This document shows, in pieces, positions 13,003 to 21,603 of a stretch of 64,000 nucleotides of DNA (positions are counted from its first letter, which is position 1; each line of letters opens with the position of its first letter). The stretch covers positions 890,045 to 954,044 of the forward strand of contig NZ_FQUQ01000003.1 in NCBI RefSeq assembly GCF_900129215.1, read 5' to 3'. The notes beneath the pieces are model-generated. The model worked only from the letters and a program-made list of their open reading frames with translations, searched no databases and had not been told where the DNA came from. This DNA comes from Pedobacter caeni (lineage in GTDB: Bacteria > Bacteroidota > Bacteroidia > Sphingobacteriales > Sphingobacteriaceae). The position numbers were made by a program, and so were the translations under genes.

Positions 13003-13317
13003 ATGGAAGAACAGCACAACGATCACCAGCTAAACATTGAACTTTCTGAAGAAGTAGCAGAAGGGATCTTTTCAAACCTTGCTATTATTACACATTCTAA
13101 TACTGAATTTGTACTGGATTTCATCAGGGTAATGCCTGGGGTACCTAAAGCAAGAGTAAAGTCAAGGATTATCCTGACACCTGAGCATGCCAAAAGATTG
13201 ATGGTAGCGATGCAGGACAACCTGGAAAAATATGAAGCTGCGCATGGAAGGATTAAGACACAGGAAGAGCCTCCGGGATTTCCGATGAACTTTGGCGGAC
13301 CAACGGCTCAGGCCTAA
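13003..13317 (+). CDS. DUF3467 family protein
   Basis: A small soluble protein of 104 residues matching the DUF3467 family by its pattern: a predicted strand segment (NLAIITHSNTEFVLDF), then MPGVPKARVKSRIILTPEHAKRL and a C-terminal helix. The biochemical role of the family is not known to me. It has its own -7 box and follows the rpoC terminator, so it is probably transcribed alone. Its TAA overlaps the stop codon of the convergent miaA gene, leaving no room for a terminator between them. Confidence 0.8.
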   Translation: MEEQHNDHQLNIELSEEVAEGIFSNLAIITHSNTEFVLDFIRVMPGVPKARVKSRIILTPEHAKRLMVAMQDNLEKYEAAHGRIKTQEEPPGFPMNFGGPTAQA

Positions 13318-14225
13318 GAATTTAAAATTTTATCAATATGAAGGATGACCGCTTTGCTTTCAGTCGGTTCAAACCAGGCAGTGCTGTCATCCCTTCTAAA
13401 CCAGGTGAGCTGGCGTTTTGCAAAACGTCTTGTATTTTGTTTGATCTGATCTACAGCAGTGTCCAGTGTAATGTTACCATCCAGGTAATCGAATAACTCT
13501 GAATAGCCAACTGTATTTAATGCATTGTATTTCCGATATGCCTGAAGTCCTTTTACTTCTTCCAGAAGCCCGGCTTCCATCATTTTATCGACCCTGAGAT
13601 TAATCCGCTGATATAAGGCCGTACGGTCCATGTTCAAGCCTATTTTGATGATGTTGAATGGACGTTGTTTCTTGCTGTTCGTTTGATAAGAAGAGAGCTT
13701 CTCGCCTATAGAAAGGAAAAATTCCAGACCCCTGACCATCCGTTGAGGATTGGATTGGTCTACCTTTTCATAATACTCCGGATCGTGGGTTTTCAGCTGT
13801 TGCCTGATAGATTCGATCCCATTTGTTTCCAGTTCTTGTTTTAATTTTTCACGGATGTTCAGGTCAGTATCCGGAAGGTGATCCAGGCCGTTGCATACGG
13901 CATCGATATATAAACCGGATCCGCCGACCATAATCAGCAGATCCTGTTTTTTAAATAGCTCCTCCATCAATTGGAGGGCTTGTATTTCAAAGTCGCCTGT
14001 ACTGAAGAGTGTTTCAATACTATGGGAATCGATAAAATGATGTGTTGCCGCTGCTAATTCTTCCGGGGAAGGTTTTGCGGTTCCTATTTCCATCTCTTTA
14101 AAGAACTGACGGGAATCTGCCGAAATAATTTCTGTAGAAAAGTGTCTGGCCAGGTCAATGGCCAGTGCAGTCTTTCCTATTCCGGTAGGGCCGACAATTA
14201 CAATTAAAGTTTTATCCAATGCCAT
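13314..14225 (-). CDS. miaA: tRNA dimethylallyltransferase MiaA
   Basis: MiaA transfers a dimethylallyl group to A37 of tRNAs reading UNN codons (i6A). The 303-residue protein has the P-loop GPTGIGKTALA near residue 12, the SADSRQ motif and GTAKPS, all typical of the family. It is the last gene of the leftward run dapD - glycosyltransferase - tsaC - cca - pRiA4b-like - miaA, 9 bp after its upstream neighbour. The tRNA-Trp in this window carries the A36-A37-A38 target. Confidence 0.95.
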   Translation of the reverse strand: MALDKTLIVIVGPTGIGKTALAIDLARHFSTEIISADSRQFFKEMEIGTAKPSPEELAAATHHFIDSHSIETLFSTGDFEIQALQLMEELFKKQDLLIMVGGSGLYIDAVCNGLDHLPDTDLNIREKLKQELETNGIESIRQQLKTHDPEYYEKVDQSNPQRMVRGLEFFLSIGEKLSSYQTNSKKQRPFNIIKIGLNMDRTALYQRINLRVDKMMEAGLLEEVKGLQAYRKYNALNTVGYSELFDYLDGNITLDTAVDQIKQNTRRFAKRQLTWFRRDDSTAWFEPTESKAVILHIDKILNS

Positions 14226-14234
14226 GTCCGGGCA

Positions 14235-14891
14235 CTAATAATCTTCTTTGCTGTCGTACTCTTCGTCTTCGTAGCTATCGTCACTTCCAAATTCATCCGA
14301 ATCATCTGAATCTTCTTCGGCATCATCATCAATCGTTTTTTCTTCTGTATTGATGCCTCTTCCGCCCATTGCTTCAATCTCTTCTGTATCTTCAGGAACA
14401 AAGTCCATCTCATTCAGAAAATCAAATTCTGTTGATTCAGGGGTAGAGGATACAGCAACGGCACCAAAATTATCCTTGTCGATGATTTTAGGCGCTTCTC
14501 CGGTACTTTTAACCAATACAGGGTATTCGAGATTAGGATCGGTTTCCAGAATGATCTTGATGAGTTCTACGTGAAAGTCGAAGGGACGATCAAAGTTGTA
14601 GATATAATAAAATTTCTGATGTGGATCTTCAATAAAACTGCTCAGTTTAGCCTTTTCCATTAAGGTAACCCCTCTGTCGGTTTTACGTTGGGTAGGCAGG
14701 TAAGCAATTTCATCCCCTTTGATCCAGTGATCAGTACTCACATAAAAGGAAGAAGATTTTTCAGCAGAATATCCTGTTGAGCGATGTACTGCACGATGTA
14801 AATCTTCAAATGTCTGGTTTGATTTTATATCGATTTCCCTTACTACTTCATCGAAATCTTCAAAACTTATTCTAAATCTATAAATTGCCAT
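14235..14891 (-). CDS. pRiA4b ORF-3-like (IS1096 TnpR-type) domain protein
   Basis: A 218-residue protein. The N-terminal about 130 residues (MAIYRFRISFEDFDEVVREI, then FEDLHRAVHRSTGY) resemble the plasmid pRiA4b ORF-3 / IS1096 passenger-protein domain. The C-terminal about 50 residues are almost entirely Asp, Glu and Ser. The domain is common in bacterial chromosomes and, despite its name, I see no transposon ends or transposase here. It sits between cca and miaA in the tRNA-maturation run. Its function is unknown. Confidence 0.7.
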   Translation of the reverse strand: MAIYRFRISFEDFDEVVREIDIKSNQTFEDLHRAVHRSTGYSAEKSSSFYVSTDHWIKGDEIAYLPTQRKTDRGVTLMEKAKLSSFIEDPHQKFYYIYNFDRPFDFHVELIKIILETDPNLEYPVLVKSTGEAPKIIDKDNFGAVAVSSTPESTEFDFLNEMDFVPEDTEEIEAMGGRGINTEEKTIDDDAEEDSDDSDEFGSDDSYEDEEYDSKEDY

Positions 14892-14961
14892 CTGAGCTTT
14901 TTTTCTAGCTATAAAATTAAAAAATATTATCTATAATTTGTGTTCGTGCCTTTGGGGTGTA

Positions 14962-16368
14962 TCAGTGCTTTACAGGCAGAAGACCAAATTCTTTGGCTTT
15001 CTTTAGCATGAACTGTAACGCTTCTTCGTAGGTATTTGTTATTTCGCCTTCCAGGATTGCTTCCCGGATGGCATTTTTGATCAGTCCTACTTCTTTGCCT
15101 GCCCCCAGACCGAAGATCTCCATGATGTCATTACCGGTAATCGGAGGTTGCCAGTTTCTGATCTTATCACGTTCTTCAACATCTTTGAGTTTCTGTTTTA
15201 CCAGTTCAAAGTTATTGCGGTACTTTTTTACTTTGTACTCGTTTTTGGTTGTGACATCCGCATTGCAGAGCATCATCAGACTTTCAATATCTTCTCCTGC
15301 ATCGAATAACAGCCTTCTAACTGCAGAGTCCGTGACCACTTCCTGAGCCAGGACAATCGGGCGAAGGTGGAGTTGAACCAGCTTTTGCACCAATTTCATT
15401 TTCTCGTTCAGGGGAAGTTTCAGCTGGTTAAAGATCTGGGGCACCATCCTTGCGCCTTTATCTTCGTGTCCATGGAAAGTCCAGCCATGACCTTCTTCAA
15501 AACGTTTTGTTGCCGGTTTGGCGATGTCATGAAGAATGGCTGCCCAACGGAGCCAAAGATCGTCTGTTGCCAGACAAATATTGTCCAATACTTGTAAAGT
15601 ATGGTAAAAATTGTCTTTATGTCCTTTCCCATTGATGAAATCCACGCCATAAAGGTTGGCCATCTGCGGAAAGATAAGCTGTAAAAGCCCCGTGTCAAAC
15701 AAATATTTAAAACCTATGGATGGCACTTTGGAAAGAATGATCTTATTGAGCTCATCAGTGATGCGCTCTTTAGAGACAATCGAAATTCTTTCTTTTTGCT
15801 TCTTAATGGCATTGATGGCATTTTCGTCGATGCTGAAATCCAGTTGGGTTGCAAAGCGAATCGCCCTCATCATCCTCAATGGATCATCTGAAAAAGTGAT
15901 TTCAGGATCAAGGGGAGTTTTAATGAGTTTATTTTCCATGTCCGTGGTGCCGCCGAAAGGGTCTACCAGTTGTCCGTAATTTTCTTTATTCAGGGAGATA
16001 GCGAGGGCATTGATGGTAAAATCCCTTCTCAGCTGGTCATCCTGAATGGTTCCGTTTTCTACAATTGGTTTACGGGAATCTGAGCGGTAAGATTCTTTTC
16101 TTGCTCCTACAAATTCGATCTCCAGATCTTTGGTTTTTAACATGGCAGTACCAAAGTTTTTGAATACTGCAACCTTGGTTTTTAGCGCTTTACCTGCTAA
16201 CTCAGCGAAGTCAATGCCATTTCCCAATACCACAATATCAATGTCTTTAGAAGGTCTTTTTAAAAAAATATCGCGCACATACCCACCTATCACGTATGCT
16301 TCAATCTGATGTGTTTGAGCAATATCGGCAAGGACTTTAAATACTGACTGTTGTAAATGTTTTTCCAT
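14962..16368 (-). CDS. cca: CCA tRNA nucleotidyltransferase / poly(A) polymerase family, with HD domain
   Basis: This enzyme adds or repairs the 3'-CCA end of tRNA. The 468-residue protein has the class II nucleotidyltransferase head (VIGGYVRDIF, then KDIDIVVLG carrying the catalytic aspartates), the RRDFTINALA motif, the tRNA-binding neck and a C-terminal HD region (HDIAKP, HGHEDKGA). Both tRNA genes in the window lack encoded CCA, so such an enzyme is needed. It lies 25 bp after tsaC on the same strand. A strict poly(A) polymerase role cannot be excluded from sequence alone. Confidence 0.9.
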   Translation of the reverse strand: MEKHLQQSVFKVLADIAQTHQIEAYVIGGYVRDIFLKRPSKDIDIVVLGNGIDFAELAGKALKTKVAVFKNFGTAMLKTKDLEIEFVGARKESYRSDSRKPIVENGTIQDDQLRRDFTINALAISLNKENYGQLVDPFGGTTDMENKLIKTPLDPEITFSDDPLRMMRAIRFATQLDFSIDENAINAIKKQKERISIVSKERITDELNKIILSKVPSIGFKYLFDTGLLQLIFPQMANLYGVDFINGKGHKDNFYHTLQVLDNICLATDDLWLRWAAILHDIAKPATKRFEEGHGWTFHGHEDKGARMVPQIFNQLKLPLNEKMKLVQKLVQLHLRPIVLAQEVVTDSAVRRLLFDAGEDIESLMMLCNADVTTKNEYKVKKYRNNFELVKQKLKDVEERDKIRNWQPPITGNDIMEIFGLGAGKEVGLIKNAIREAILEGEITNTYEEALQFMLKKAKEFGLLPVKH

Positions 16369-16393
16369 TAATGAGTTACAAAAGTAATAAAAC

Positions 16394-16960
16394 TTACTTT
16401 CTAATAAAGGAAAATTGCCCTCCGGGCGCTAATTTCATTATGGTGGAAGGTTTTTTAGGGCTTTGAAGCTCTTGTTCCCAATCTACTATGTAATCTACAG
16501 CGGCTTTGATTTCTTCTTCAATTTCGTCAAATATAAGGGGAGAAGGAGATCCTGATTTATTGGCAGAGGTAGAAGTAATGGGCTTTCTGAACCTTTGAAT
16601 AAGCTGTTGACAAAAGTCGTGTTTTACAATCCTGATGCCTACACTTCCATCTTCATTGATGACATTCTTTGCCAGATTCTTTGCACCTGAAAAGATAATT
16701 GTCAATGGATTTTCTGCGTACTCGATCAGGTCGTAAGCCACATCCGGGATTTCCGTTACATAACTTTGCAATTTGGAATCGTTATCCAACAGGATGATAA
16801 AGCTTTTATCAGCAGAACGGTTTTTAATCGCATTAATCTTCTCTACAGCGGCCTCATTGGTCGCATCGCATCCTAATCCCCAAACGGTATCGGTTGGATA
16901 AAGGATAACCCCCCCATCTTTTAAAATATTAAGGGCTTTTTCAATTTCTGTTCTAAGCAT
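16394..16960 (-). CDS. tsaC: L-threonylcarbamoyladenylate synthase (TsaC/Sua5/YwlC family)
   Basis: This enzyme makes threonylcarbamoyl-AMP from threonine, bicarbonate and ATP, the first step of t6A37 in tRNAs reading ANN codons. The 188-residue protein is the short TsaC form without the Sua5 C-terminal domain. It shows the YrdC-fold signatures LYPTDTVWGLGCDA and the K-R/S pocket (KNRSADKSF), and a SANKSGSPSP segment. It lies 7 bp after the glycosyltransferase gene and upstream of cca. Confidence 0.93.
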   Translation of the reverse strand: MLRTEIEKALNILKDGGVILYPTDTVWGLGCDATNEAAVEKINAIKNRSADKSFIILLDNDSKLQSYVTEIPDVAYDLIEYAENPLTIIFSGAKNLAKNVINEDGSVGIRIVKHDFCQQLIQRFRKPITSTSANKSGSPSPLIFDEIEEEIKAAVDYIVDWEQELQSPKKPSTIMKLAPGGQFSFIRK

Positions 16961-16967
16961 AAAACTG

Positions 16968-18095
16968 TTATTTCTGGTGACTGGAAAGCACCTGGGTGTA
17001 CACTTTCATCAGGTCTTCGGCGATGACCCGGGTATCGAATTTTTGAACGTATTCCAGTCCCTTTATTTTCATTTGTTCAGCAAGGGTGGGATCGTTCAGT
17101 ACGCCATTAATGGCGGTAGCTAAAGTGGCATGGTCAAATGGCGCTACATACAGGCTGTTTTCACCACCTGCCTCTTCCAGACAGGAACCCGTTGCCGCGA
17201 TCACTGGAACGCCGGAGTATAATGCTTCTATAATCGGGATCCCAAAACCTTCATATATGGATGGGTATATAAATGCACTTGCCATCTGGTAGATAGAAGG
17301 AAGCTCATCAAATGGCACATTTTGAAGGAAATGTACCCTGTCTTTTAAGCCAAGGCGATCGATTTCTTTATACACCAGTTCGGTATAAGCGGTTCTTTTT
17401 CCAACCACCACAAGTTGGTAATCCGGATCAATCTCCGGCAATGCTTTAACTAAAGTCAGCAGGTTTTTCCGGGTTTCTATCGTTCCGACATTCAGAATGT
17501 ATTTGGGAGGTAGATTATTTCTGGTTCTTGTATCCTGTTTTACTTTTTCTGATGATGGAGACTTAAAGCTATCATCGCAGCTCTGGTAGATGACTTCAAT
17601 CTTATCAGGATCAGTATGGAAAAACTCAATGATGTCTCTTTTTGTACATTCACTGATGGCCACTATTTTGTCTGCATGTTTGCAGGAGTAGCGGGCTTTT
17701 AGTTTATATATGAACCTATCGATCCGTCCAAAATACTTTGGGAACCTCAAAAAGATCAGGTCATGGATGGTCACCATACTGCGGATACCCGAATTTTGGA
17801 TGCCTAAGGGGATTTCATGACTTAAGCCATGAAAAAGTTCAATATTGTCTTTTGATAACTGCTTTTTTATTCCTGAGGTTCTCCAGAGTAGTCCGGGTTG
17901 ATCAGGAAGCTCAGCCTGGATGCCCCTTAGATTTAAGAAATGCCTGATTTGTGGATGTTCTTTTATTTTGGGGCTGTATACAAAGTATTGGTTTTGAGGG
18001 AAAAATTCAGCGAGCTGAGCAATTAATGATCTGCTGTAATTTCCCAGTCCTGTTAAGTTGTTTGTTGCTCTTTTTCCGTCAAAACCAATCTTCAT
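16968..18095 (-). CDS. Glycosyltransferase family 4 (GT-B) protein
   Basis: A 375-residue cytosolic GT-B glycosyltransferase. The N-terminal domain begins GFDGKRATNNLTGLGNYSR. The C-terminal nucleotide-sugar domain contains YILNVGTIETRKN and the EX7E motif region (YEGFGIPIIEALYSGVPVIA). Sugar donor and acceptor cannot be told; mannosyl- or glucosyltransfer in cell-surface glycan synthesis is typical of the family. It is placed 4 bp after dapD and 7 bp before tsaC, so operon membership need not imply shared function. Confidence 0.88.
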   Translation of the reverse strand: MKIGFDGKRATNNLTGLGNYSRSLIAQLAEFFPQNQYFVYSPKIKEHPQIRHFLNLRGIQAELPDQPGLLWRTSGIKKQLSKDNIELFHGLSHEIPLGIQNSGIRSMVTIHDLIFLRFPKYFGRIDRFIYKLKARYSCKHADKIVAISECTKRDIIEFFHTDPDKIEVIYQSCDDSFKSPSSEKVKQDTRTRNNLPPKYILNVGTIETRKNLLTLVKALPEIDPDYQLVVVGKRTAYTELVYKEIDRLGLKDRVHFLQNVPFDELPSIYQMASAFIYPSIYEGFGIPIIEALYSGVPVIAATGSCLEEAGGENSLYVAPFDHATLATAINGVLNDPTLAEQMKIKGLEYVQKFDTRVIAEDLMKVYTQVLSSHQK

Positions 18096-18099
18096 TATA

Positions 18100-18918
18100 T
18101 TATACCGCTACATTGTTTTCTCTTAATGCATCATTAAGGGAAGTCTTTTTATCTGTAGATTCTTTACGTTGACCAATAATCAATGCACATGGAACCTGGA
18201 ATTCTCCTGCAGGGAATTTCTTCGCATAGCTACCAGGAATTACCACTGAACGTGCAGGAACAATCCCTTTGTATTCTACCGGAGTGCTTCCTGTTACATC
18301 GATGATTTTTGTAGAGGCAGTCAATACTACGTTTGCACCAAGAACTGCTTCTCTCTCTACACGTACACCTTCCACAACGATTGCTCTGGAACCAAGGAAA
18401 CAATTGTCTTCGATGATTACCGGAGCAGCCTGAATCGGTTCTAAAACACCACCAATACCTACACCACCACTTAAGTGAACATGTTTTCCGATTTGTGCAC
18501 ATGAACCTACAGTAGCCCAGGTATCGACCATTGTACCTTCGTCTACATAAGCACCAATATTTACATAAGAAGGCATCATGATCACACCTTTAGCTAAATA
18601 AGCGCCATAACGTGCGATACCATGAGGAACAACCCTCACACCTAATTCTTTATAATTGGTTTTCAATTTCATTTTATCATGAAACACAAAAGGACCAACT
18701 TCAATTTCTTTCATCTCTCTGATTGGAAAATAAAGGATTACTGCCTTTTTGATCCACTCATTCACTCCCCATGAGTTAAGTACCGGCTCAGCAACGCGCA
18801 TTTCACCTTTATCTAACTGCATAATCACCGTTTCTATTGCTTCGCAATATTCACTATATTCTAATAAAGTTCTGTCTTCCCAAGCGGCCTCTACTAACTT
18901 TTTTAATTGTGCTATCAT
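18100..18918 (-). CDS. dapD: 2,3,4,5-tetrahydropyridine-2,6-dicarboxylate N-succinyltransferase
   Basis: DapD transfers succinyl from succinyl-CoA to tetrahydrodipicolinate in lysine and diaminopimelate synthesis, feeding peptidoglycan. At 272 residues it has normal length. Left-handed beta-helix hexapeptide repeats run through the middle (VNIGAYVDEGTMVDTWATVG, then IGKHVHLSGGVGIGGV). It is first in the leftward run that continues into the glycosyltransferase gene 4 bp on. The gene starts at ATG 18918; the divergent hslR-like gene begins 79 bp away. Confidence 0.95.
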   Translation of the reverse strand: MIAQLKKLVEAAWEDRTLLEYSEYCEAIETVIMQLDKGEMRVAEPVLNSWGVNEWIKKAVILYFPIREMKEIEVGPFVFHDKMKLKTNYKELGVRVVPHGIARYGAYLAKGVIMMPSYVNIGAYVDEGTMVDTWATVGSCAQIGKHVHLSGGVGIGGVLEPIQAAPVIIEDNCFLGSRAIVVEGVRVEREAVLGANVVLTASTKIIDVTGSTPVEYKGIVPARSVVIPGSYAKKFPAGEFQVPCALIIGQRKESTDKKTSLNDALRENNVAV

Positions 18919-18981
18919 GTTGTAAGTTATTTTTTGACAAAATAAATCAATTTTATGTATAGACCATTGTTTTCTATAATG

Positions 18982-18989
18982 TATTTTTG
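18982..18989 (+). promoter_or_regulatory. -7 box before the S4-domain gene
   Basis: TATTTTTG matches TAnnTTTG and ends 7 bp before the ATG at 18997. A TTG at 18967-18969 is only 12 bp upstream, shorter than the usual spacing. Confidence 0.35.
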
Positions 18990-18996
18990 ATTTTTT

Positions 18997-19398
18997 ATGG
19001 CAGAGCAGGAAAAATTACGGATAGATAAGTACTTATGGGCGATCAGATTATTTAAAACCAGGAGCTTGGCGACAGAGGCTTGCAAGGCCGGTCGGATTAA
19101 GTTTAATGGTCAGAATCTGAAAGCATCAGCAGTCGTTAAACCTGGGGATGTGTACCAGGTATCCAAGGGAATAGAGAAGAAAGTGATTGAAGTGGTAGAG
19201 CTTTTATACAATAGGGTAGAGGCAAAAATTGCGGTGACGAAGTATAAAGACATCACTCCGGAAGAAGAAACTTATGGCTTTAAAAGCATGTTTCATGCTC
19301 CTACGCTGAAAAGGGACCGTGGAACAGGAAGACCGACAAAGAAAGATCGCAGGGAGACCGATGCCCTTACGGATGATCTTTTTAAGGAGGAGGAATAA
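18997..19398 (+). CDS. S4-domain RNA-binding protein (Hsp15/HslR-like)
   Basis: A 133-residue protein with an N-terminal S4 RNA-binding domain (LRIDKYLWAIRLFKTRSLAT, then ACKAGRIKFNG) and a basic, charged C-terminal tail rich in Lys, Arg and Asp. Hsp15 of E. coli binds stalled 50S subunits carrying peptidyl-tRNA; a similar ribosome-rescue role is inferred by family. It stands alone between divergent dapD and convergent ecsC. Its TAA is one base from the stop of the EcsC gene. Confidence 0.85.
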   Translation: MAEQEKLRIDKYLWAIRLFKTRSLATEACKAGRIKFNGQNLKASAVVKPGDVYQVSKGIEKKVIEVVELLYNRVEAKIAVTKYKDITPEEETYGFKSMFHAPTLKRDRGTGRPTKKDRRETDALTDDLFKEEE

Positions 19399-19399
19399 A

Positions 19400-20125
19400 T
19401 CAGGATTGATCAACCAGTCTCATTCTATAAGCCTGCATGGCTGTTTTGCCGAGTTTTTTTATCAATTGATAATTGGCTACGGCTCCCACAGCTGCCCCAA
19501 CAACGGGTAGGAGTTGCGCCATTTTGGCGAGGTCAATATAATCCCGGTATTCCTGCTGAAAGGTCTTCCAGTCAAAGCTTTCGGAATTTTCCGGAAGGAT
19601 ATGGAGTTTCTGGTCCCAGTTTTCCATATGCATGAAAATTTTAGTGCGGCCATGCTGACTGGAAAAAGCTAACTGAAAGATGTAGAGAATGTACAGGCGT
19701 TCCCGGTAATCTTTAACATCAAAGCCATAAAGGGCTGCAATTTCAAAAAGCATTTTCATCTTTATGCCAATCAATACCGGGAAATCAGCCATGCTCATGA
19801 GGAAACCACCAGCACCGGTAATTCCTCCTTCTGCGGCTCCGGTTTTACAATAACTATCGATTTTTTGTTTCACCAGCGCCTCTCTGTGGATCAGACTCGT
19901 TTCCAAAGGAGGGACAGTAGAGGTGGTATACGTGGAGCCATAGAGCACAGCCTGGACCATTTTCTTGATCGTCACGGTAATTGCAGTATGTACCTTTTCA
20001 GGAATATAACTGTTGATTTTCTTTTGAATGTTGTTGGTGAGTTTATTCAAAAGAGATGGCTTCTCCATCATTTCCTTTTTCCAGAAATGAAGTTCTATCC
20101 TGATATTTTCCTGATGTTTGTCCAT
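19400..20125 (-). CDS. EcsC family protein
   Basis: A 241-residue protein matching the EcsC family. It has a glycine-rich amphipathic segment (GAAEGGITGAGGFLMSMADF), a segment of about 20 hydrophobic residues beginning PVLIGIKMKMLFEIA, and a C-terminal LLPVVGAAVGAVANYQLIKK. The name comes from a gene next to the Bacillus EcsAB ABC transporter, but no transporter lies here and the family's role is not well defined. It follows the nucleoside deaminase gene by 2 bp and is probably cotranscribed with it. Confidence 0.8.
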   Translation of the reverse strand: MDKHQENIRIELHFWKKEMMEKPSLLNKLTNNIQKKINSYIPEKVHTAITVTIKKMVQAVLYGSTYTTSTVPPLETSLIHREALVKQKIDSYCKTGAAEGGITGAGGFLMSMADFPVLIGIKMKMLFEIAALYGFDVKDYRERLYILYIFQLAFSSQHGRTKIFMHMENWDQKLHILPENSESFDWKTFQQEYRDYIDLAKMAQLLPVVGAAVGAVANYQLIKKLGKTAMQAYRMRLVDQS

Positions 20126-20127
20126 GG

Positions 20128-20616
20128 TTAATAGTCTGTTTTCAATGGGGATTTTTCCCAGAGCCGGAAGGCCTGTTGTGCTTCATTTCTCATCATCTGA
20201 TGGATGGGTAAGCTACGTTTCGACATTGGCTTTTCAATTTCATCGTAAATGAACTTGTCGTCGAAGCCGATATTGGCAGCATCTACTTTGGTGTTGGCAT
20301 AATAGATGGTGTCAATTCTTGCCCAATAAATGGCACTGAGGCACATCGGACAAGGTTCACAACTGGTGTAAACCAGGCATCCGCTCAGATCGAACGTTTT
20401 TAGTTTTTTGCAGGCTAAACGGATTGCAGCTACTTCTGCATGAGCCGTCGGGTCGTTGGTGGTTGTTACTTTATTGCCGCTTTTGGCGATGATTTTGCCA
20501 TCTTTTACAATTACAGCACCAAAGGGGCCTCCAAGTCCTTCAGTTACATTTTTCTCTGAAAGACTGATGGCAAGTTTCATGAATTTATTGTGTGGGTTGC
20601 TTTCTTTTACCGGCAT
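20128..20616 (-). CDS. Nucleoside/guanine deaminase (CMP/dCMP deaminase fold)
   Basis: A 162-residue zinc deaminase. The catalytic signature HAEVAAIR supplies the first zinc ligand and the proton-shuttling Glu, and EPCPMC supplies the two cysteines. The C-terminal segment (DAANIGFDDKFIYDEI) resembles the GuaD-type guanine deaminases rather than the tRNA adenosine deaminase TadA. The likely reaction is guanine to xanthine plus ammonia, though substrate assignment is inference. It precedes the EcsC gene by 2 bp. Confidence 0.83.
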   Translation of the reverse strand: MPVKESNPHNKFMKLAISLSEKNVTEGLGGPFGAVIVKDGKIIAKSGNKVTTTNDPTAHAEVAAIRLACKKLKTFDLSGCLVYTSCEPCPMCLSAIYWARIDTIYYANTKVDAANIGFDDKFIYDEIEKPMSKRSLPIHQMMRNEAQQAFRLWEKSPLKTDY

Positions 20617-20696
20617 AACTGTACTTTTTATTGATTTCTGTTGTTTTATCTGCCTGCTTTACGGACAGGGCATTGCTTTAGCCAATTTTATAGCGC

Positions 20697-20727
20697 AAAA
20701 AAAATGCCCCGAATAACCAGGGCATTT
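20697..20727 (-). terminator. Intrinsic terminator of the ompH-like gene
   Basis: Read on the minus strand, an 8-bp stem (20727-20720 with 20709-20702) with a 10-nt loop runs into eight T. It lies 20 bp after the OmpH-like stop. Confidence 0.85.
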
Positions 20728-20746
20728 CTCTTCTTAAAAGAAGGAA

Positions 20747-21346
20747 TTATTTTTTATCTTTTGTATAAGCTTCGTTTAATCCTACGATCACTTCGCTGGT
20801 TACATCTAAAGACTCATCTGCGAAAAGGATTGCACTGTTACCTTTAGAGTAAGTCAATACCATTTTGAAACCTTTTCCTTTTGCATAAGTTTTCAGGTAT
20901 TCCGCAACTTTGTCATATAGTTTTTCATTCTCAGAAGCCTGCTCATTTTGAAGTGCAGCACCTGCATTTTGAGAATAAGCTTGTAATTCCTGTTGTTTAC
21001 GTGCTAATCTTTCTTCAGTAGATGCGCGTTGATCTGCAGGTAAAGTACTTTGTTGTTGCTGATACTGGGCTACTTCACGCTGGAAAGCCTGTTGTTTAGA
21101 AGCAAGATCCGTTTGAGCTGTTTTTGACTTTGCATCAAGTTTAGTTTTTAAGTCTTTGAAATACTGATATTTTGTTAAAAGGGAATCAGAATTTACATAG
21201 ACGATTTTCTCTGCGCTTGTCACCGTGGCCGACTCAGATTTGGTAGCAGGTGTACTGGTGTTTTCTTTGTTTTGGCAAGAAGCCATTACGGAAACTAATG
21301 CAACTGCAGTAGCAATGCTGCCAAGTTTTAATGTTGATCTTTTCAT
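20747..21346 (-). CDS. OmpH/Skp family periplasmic lipoprotein
   Basis: A 199-residue exported protein. The N-terminal signal ends in a lipobox (VSVMASC, Cys at about 24), so it is probably lipid-anchored. The rest shows the OmpH/Skp pattern: a short strand (KIVYVNSDSLLTKYQYF), a long charged coiled-coil (about residues 65-150) and a C-terminal strand. Skp proteins chaperone outer-membrane proteins across the periplasm; here this is by family only. It stands alone with its own terminator, and is not next to the BamA-family gene at 50,773. Confidence 0.83.
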   Translation of the reverse strand: MKRSTLKLGSIATAVALVSVMASCQNKENTSTPATKSESATVTSAEKIVYVNSDSLLTKYQYFKDLKTKLDAKSKTAQTDLASKQQAFQREVAQYQQQQSTLPADQRASTEERLARKQQELQAYSQNAGAALQNEQASENEKLYDKVAEYLKTYAKGKGFKMVLTYSKGNSAILFADESLDVTSEVIVGLNEAYTKDKK

Positions 21347-21546
21347 CTAATGATTATAATTGATATTTTATTTTAATTTTTGGTTCCCAGCATCCTTACA
21401 GGCAGTTTAAGCCTTGTTTTTTAGGATGTCCACTCCATTTTTGGCGGATAAATTTCAACAAATATAAAATTTCAAAATTAGTATCCTAAAGAACTGTGAT
21501 TTTTAGCCTTGTTTTTAGGGCTTTTATGGGTAGATAGTTATCCACA

Positions 21547-21580
21547 TTTGCGGTTAATTGCCCTAAAATGGTTATCTTTG
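21547..21580 (+). promoter_or_regulatory. gyrB promoter (-33 TTTG, -7 TATCTTTG)
   Basis: TTTG at 21547-21550 and TATCTTTG at 21573-21580 are separated by 22 bp, close to the known Bacteroidetes arrangement. The -7 box overlaps the upstream in-frame ATG at 21568, which supports the later gyrB start at 21604. Confidence 0.7.
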
Positions 21581-21603
21581 AGTCTAATTGTTTTATTAAA
21601 AAT

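Noticed and set aside
14235..14891. Mobile element suggested by the IS1096/pRiA4b domain name
   Set aside because: No transposase, terminal inverted repeats or target duplication nearby; neighbours are core genes.
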